DNA of 6,235 bases, from NCBI GenBank assembly GCA_002317305.1, contig DCIZ01000092.1, positions 1 through 6,235 on the forward strand, read 5' to 3'. Shown piece after piece: positions 5,220 to 6,235 of this stretch. The translations under genes and the position numbers were made by a program. The stretch is from Campylobacter sp. UBA1713 (GTDB lineage: Bacteria; Campylobacterota; Campylobacteria; Campylobacterales; Campylobacteraceae). A model generated the notes under the pieces. It saw only the letters and a program-made list of their open reading frames with translations, was not told the DNA's origin and did no database searches. The stretch's first letter is position 1. Every line of letters starts with the position of its first letter.

Positions 5220-5871
5220 TTTTCTCCCTTTTTTGTTTTTCGACCTTTGTTTTGACCTTTTTTTCGACTCTTTTTTCGACTCTTTTTTCGACCTTTTTTT
5301 CGACTCTTTTTTCGACCCTTTTTTCGACCTTTCCGACAAATGTTTCACGCAAAGCTTGCGAAAAATCGATAAAACCGTAGTTTATAAAAGGCGTCTCAAA
5401 ACACTCAAAAGATCGCTTCTCAAAGCCATTTTGATAAAGATGTTTCACAAAATCATAATAATCTGTGGGACGCTCAAAAATGAGCTTAGTTTGGGACATT
5501 TCCAAATTTACATACGCCTCTTTAAAGCTTCCTCTCTCTTTAACTAACCGCAAAAAATCTTCGTAGTTTATGGCGCTCACCAGTTCGCTAGAAAGCTCCC
5601 AACGCCTATAAGTTCGGTCTATGAGTCGAGATGGCGTGATGCTTGTGTAGGGTTGTTTTTGGCTTTTGTGTAGCTCTTTTACGAAAAAAATCGTGATGTA
5701 GAGTTGCATCGCCGCCTCTTCGTTGCTCTTTGCAAATTCGCAAAGCTCGATCATATCTAGCGCATACTCACGCTCTTTTTCTTGATGTTTCACACAAAGA
5801 GAGAACATGTCAAGTGCCGCATCAAACTCTCGATTTTCAAAAAATTTGTCGCCTTCTTTCTTAAAATTCAA
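5200..5871 (-). CDS. TPR-like hypothetical protein with VEKR-repeat tail
   Basis: About 223 residues. The N-terminus (NFKKEGDKFFENREFDAALDMFSLC) has the spacing of a tetratricopeptide helix pair (G7, F10, F16, A19, L20, F23), and the following segments are also amphipathic helices. The function is unknown. The position between the Nfu gene and murE matches the Cj1640 family as I remember it. I choose TTG 5871-5869 as start because AAGGAG (5878-5883) lies six bases upstream and the overlap with the Nfu gene is then only 11 bp. ATG at 5892 would add seven residues but has no ribosome site. Residues 181-223 are a highly basic tail, KVEKRVEKRVEKK and onward, coded by a 12-bp tandem repeat. This tail is probably not part of the folded domain and could be a coiled coil or nucleic-acid-binding extension. 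The gene runs 20 bp into murE, so the two are likely translationally coupled. Confidence 0.75.
   Translation of the reverse strand: MNFKKEGDKFFENREFDAALDMFSLCVKHQEKEREYALDMIELCEFAKSNEEAAMQLYITIFFVKELHKSQKQPYTSITPSRLIDRTYRRWELSSELVSAINYEDFLRLVKERGSFKEAYVNLEMSQTKLIFERPTDYYDFVKHLYQNGFEKRSFECFETPFINYGFIDFSQALRETFVGKVEKRVEKRVEKKVEKRVEKRVEKKVKTKVEKQKREKNEDKFK
5241..5336 (-). repeat. 12-bp tandem repeat coding for the VEKR/VEKK tail
   Basis: Eight 12-bp units, in the minus-strand sense mainly GTCGAAAAAAGA, GTCGAAAAAAGG or GTCGAAAAAAAG, start at regular 12-base steps (5241, 5253, 5265 and so on to 5325 on the plus strand). The two units nearest 5241 are degenerate. The period is a multiple of three, so copy-number change keeps the frame and only alters tail length. 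All three minus-strand frames stay open through the array. Each unit holds an A6 or A7 run, and the A7 units read GAA AAA AAG, which contains the in-phase heptamer A-AAA-AAG. Confidence 0.95.
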
Positions 5872-6127
5872 ATTTCTCTCCTTGTGGAACATTTTTTACG
5901 CTAAGCTCTGGGTGAATGTCTAGGCGAAGTTGCCTCTCTATGCCGTATTTTAGCGTTGTCGTGCTAGAAGCGCAGCCGTGACACTTGCCCGTAAGTCTCA
6001 CAAAAACCACGCCATCTTTTATGCCCAAAAAGTCCATGCCGCCGCCGTCTCGCTCTAGCATCGGCATCACCTTTTTTAGCACCTCCAAAACTGGCTCTTT
6101 TAGCTCCTCATCGTCAAACGGTATCAT
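5861..6127 (-). CDS. Nfu/NifU C-terminal-type iron-sulfur cluster protein
   Basis: An 88-residue stand-alone Nfu domain, thought to carry and deliver Fe-S clusters to target proteins in the cytoplasm. The diagnostic features are LEVLKKVMPMLERDGGGMDFLGI (residues 14-36), VVFVRLTGKCHGCASS with the cluster-binding CxxC at Cys49 and Cys52, and TTTLKYGIERQL after it. Size and motif match the small NifU-like protein of Campylobacter (Cj1639 as remembered), which has only the NifU C-terminal domain and no IscU-like or ferredoxin-like part. Start ATG 6127-6125 has AAGGAG (6133-6138) five bases upstream. It is the first gene of the minus-strand operon. Its stop TAA (5863-5861) lies inside the next gene, and the ribosome site of that gene lies in its last codons. 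Confidence 0.93.
   Translation of the reverse strand: MIPFDDEELKEPVLEVLKKVMPMLERDGGGMDFLGIKDGVVFVRLTGKCHGCASSTTTLKYGIERQLRLDIHPELSVKNVPQGEKFEF
5878..5883 (-). promoter_or_regulatory. Ribosome binding site deciding the TTG start of the TPR-like gene
   Basis: The minus strand reads AAGGAG six bases before TTG 5871-5869. No comparable site precedes the in-frame ATG at 5892, and in that case this AAGGAG would lie inside the gene. This favours a TTG start and initiation within the end of the Nfu gene. Confidence 0.6.
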
Positions 6128-6156
6128 TTTTTCTCCTTAAATTTAAATTTGTTTTT

Positions 6157-6175
6157 GTAAATATTTATTAAGGTC
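6157..6175 (-). promoter_or_regulatory. Candidate promoter of the Nfu-murE operon
   Basis: Between the right 25-bp repeat and the Nfu ribosome site the minus strand reads CCTTAATAAATATTTAC. TAATAA, TAAATA or TATTTA could serve as a -10 element about 30-40 bases before the start codon. The repeat just upstream supplies a GGTTTTTAG T-run where Campylobacter promoters often show a T-rich region instead of a -35 box. The left repeat copy is followed by a related CCCTTAAATAAAATT, so this may be part of the repeat itself. Confidence 0.3.
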
Positions 6176-6200
6176 ATCTCTAAAAACCAGTTTGGCTTGA
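6176..6200. repeat. Right copy of 25-bp inverted repeat
   Basis: Exact reverse complement of 1-25, in opposite orientation, 6.2 kb away and just upstream of the operon promoter region. Here the outward side is visible: the repeat forms the first arm of a hairpin that ends in a T-tract. The full repeat is therefore probably about 50-60 bp, reaching from about 6158 to 6230. Confidence 0.85.
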
Positions 6201-6230
6201 TTTCGAAGAGTGTTTTTAGGAGATTTTTTT
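6177..6230 (+). terminator. Terminator-like hairpin with T7 tail
   Basis: TCTCTAAAAAC (6177-6187) pairs with GTTTTTAGGAGA (6212-6223), giving 11 base pairs with one bulged G around a 24-nt loop, followed at once by seven Ts (6224-6230). The form suits a factor-independent terminator for plus-strand transcripts. However, no plus-strand gene lies to its left in the window, and the stem is AU-rich and the loop large. A mirror copy at the left edge would face the minus-strand genes and make better sense as an operon terminator. Confidence 0.45.
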
Positions 6231-6235
6231 CTTAA

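Noticed and set aside
5216..5300. Programmed -1 frameshift in the TPR-like gene at A-AAA-AAG
   Set aside because: The heptamer is in phase, but a -1 shift only shortens the tail by a few residues, and I see no downstream stimulatory stem. It is kept only as part of the repeat-switch finding.
5220..5348. N-terminal extension of MurE by 43 SKKE/SKKR residues
   Set aside because: The extension is the other reading frame of the 12-bp repeat of the upstream gene. A good ribosome site (GGGAG) precedes ATG 5219, and the protein from there begins like ordinary MurE.

Overview
The window looks like a chromosomal segment of a Campylobacter-type bacterium (Campylobacterota), perhaps one of the oral or non-jejuni species. 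The reasons are the AT-rich sequence saturated with AAATTT/CAAATTT words, the short gene spacings, and the order Nfu-type iron-sulfur protein, small TPR-like protein, MurE. That order matches, from memory, the Cj1639-Cj1640-Cj1641 order of C. jejuni. All seven genes I support lie on the minus strand, so transcription runs from high to low coordinates.

Right part (6235 down to 2866), conserved operon. A 25-bp repeat and terminator-like hairpin (6176-6230) and a probable promoter precede the Nfu gene (5861-6127). It overlaps the TPR-like gene (5200-5871, probable TTG start). That gene ends in a 12-bp tandem repeat coding for a basic VEKR/VEKK tail and runs 20 bp into murE (3378-5219). murE overlaps a FixH-like single-pass membrane protein gene (2866-3381) by ATGA. 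MurE carries all the expected meso-diaminopimelate ligase motifs. It is unusual in holding a cysteine- and N/E/K/T-rich insertion of about 160 residues just before its C-terminal domain.

Left part (2865 down to 1), accessory-looking. A 172-bp gap with a duplicated 24-bp segment and CACAAAACTACACAAA-type repeats is followed by a tightly coupled pair: an OLD/AAA15-like ATPase (1584-2693) and a TOPRIM protein (844-1587), overlapping by ATGA. Together they resemble a two-gene nuclease-type defence system. A decamer repeat and phased A-tracts separate them from an alpha/beta hydrolase gene (104-733). An AT-only hairpin and an inverted copy of the 25-bp repeat (1-25) close the window.

Two signals suggest the halves differ in history. 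The word GTGAAAC/GTTTCAC occurs 20 times between 2714 and 5793 and never in the first 2.7 kb. The whole block is also bracketed by perfect inverted repeats. The right half is housekeeping work (Fe-S delivery, peptidoglycan precursor synthesis, a possible respiratory-oxidase accessory factor). The left half is best read as a candidate defence or stress cassette, which is inference.
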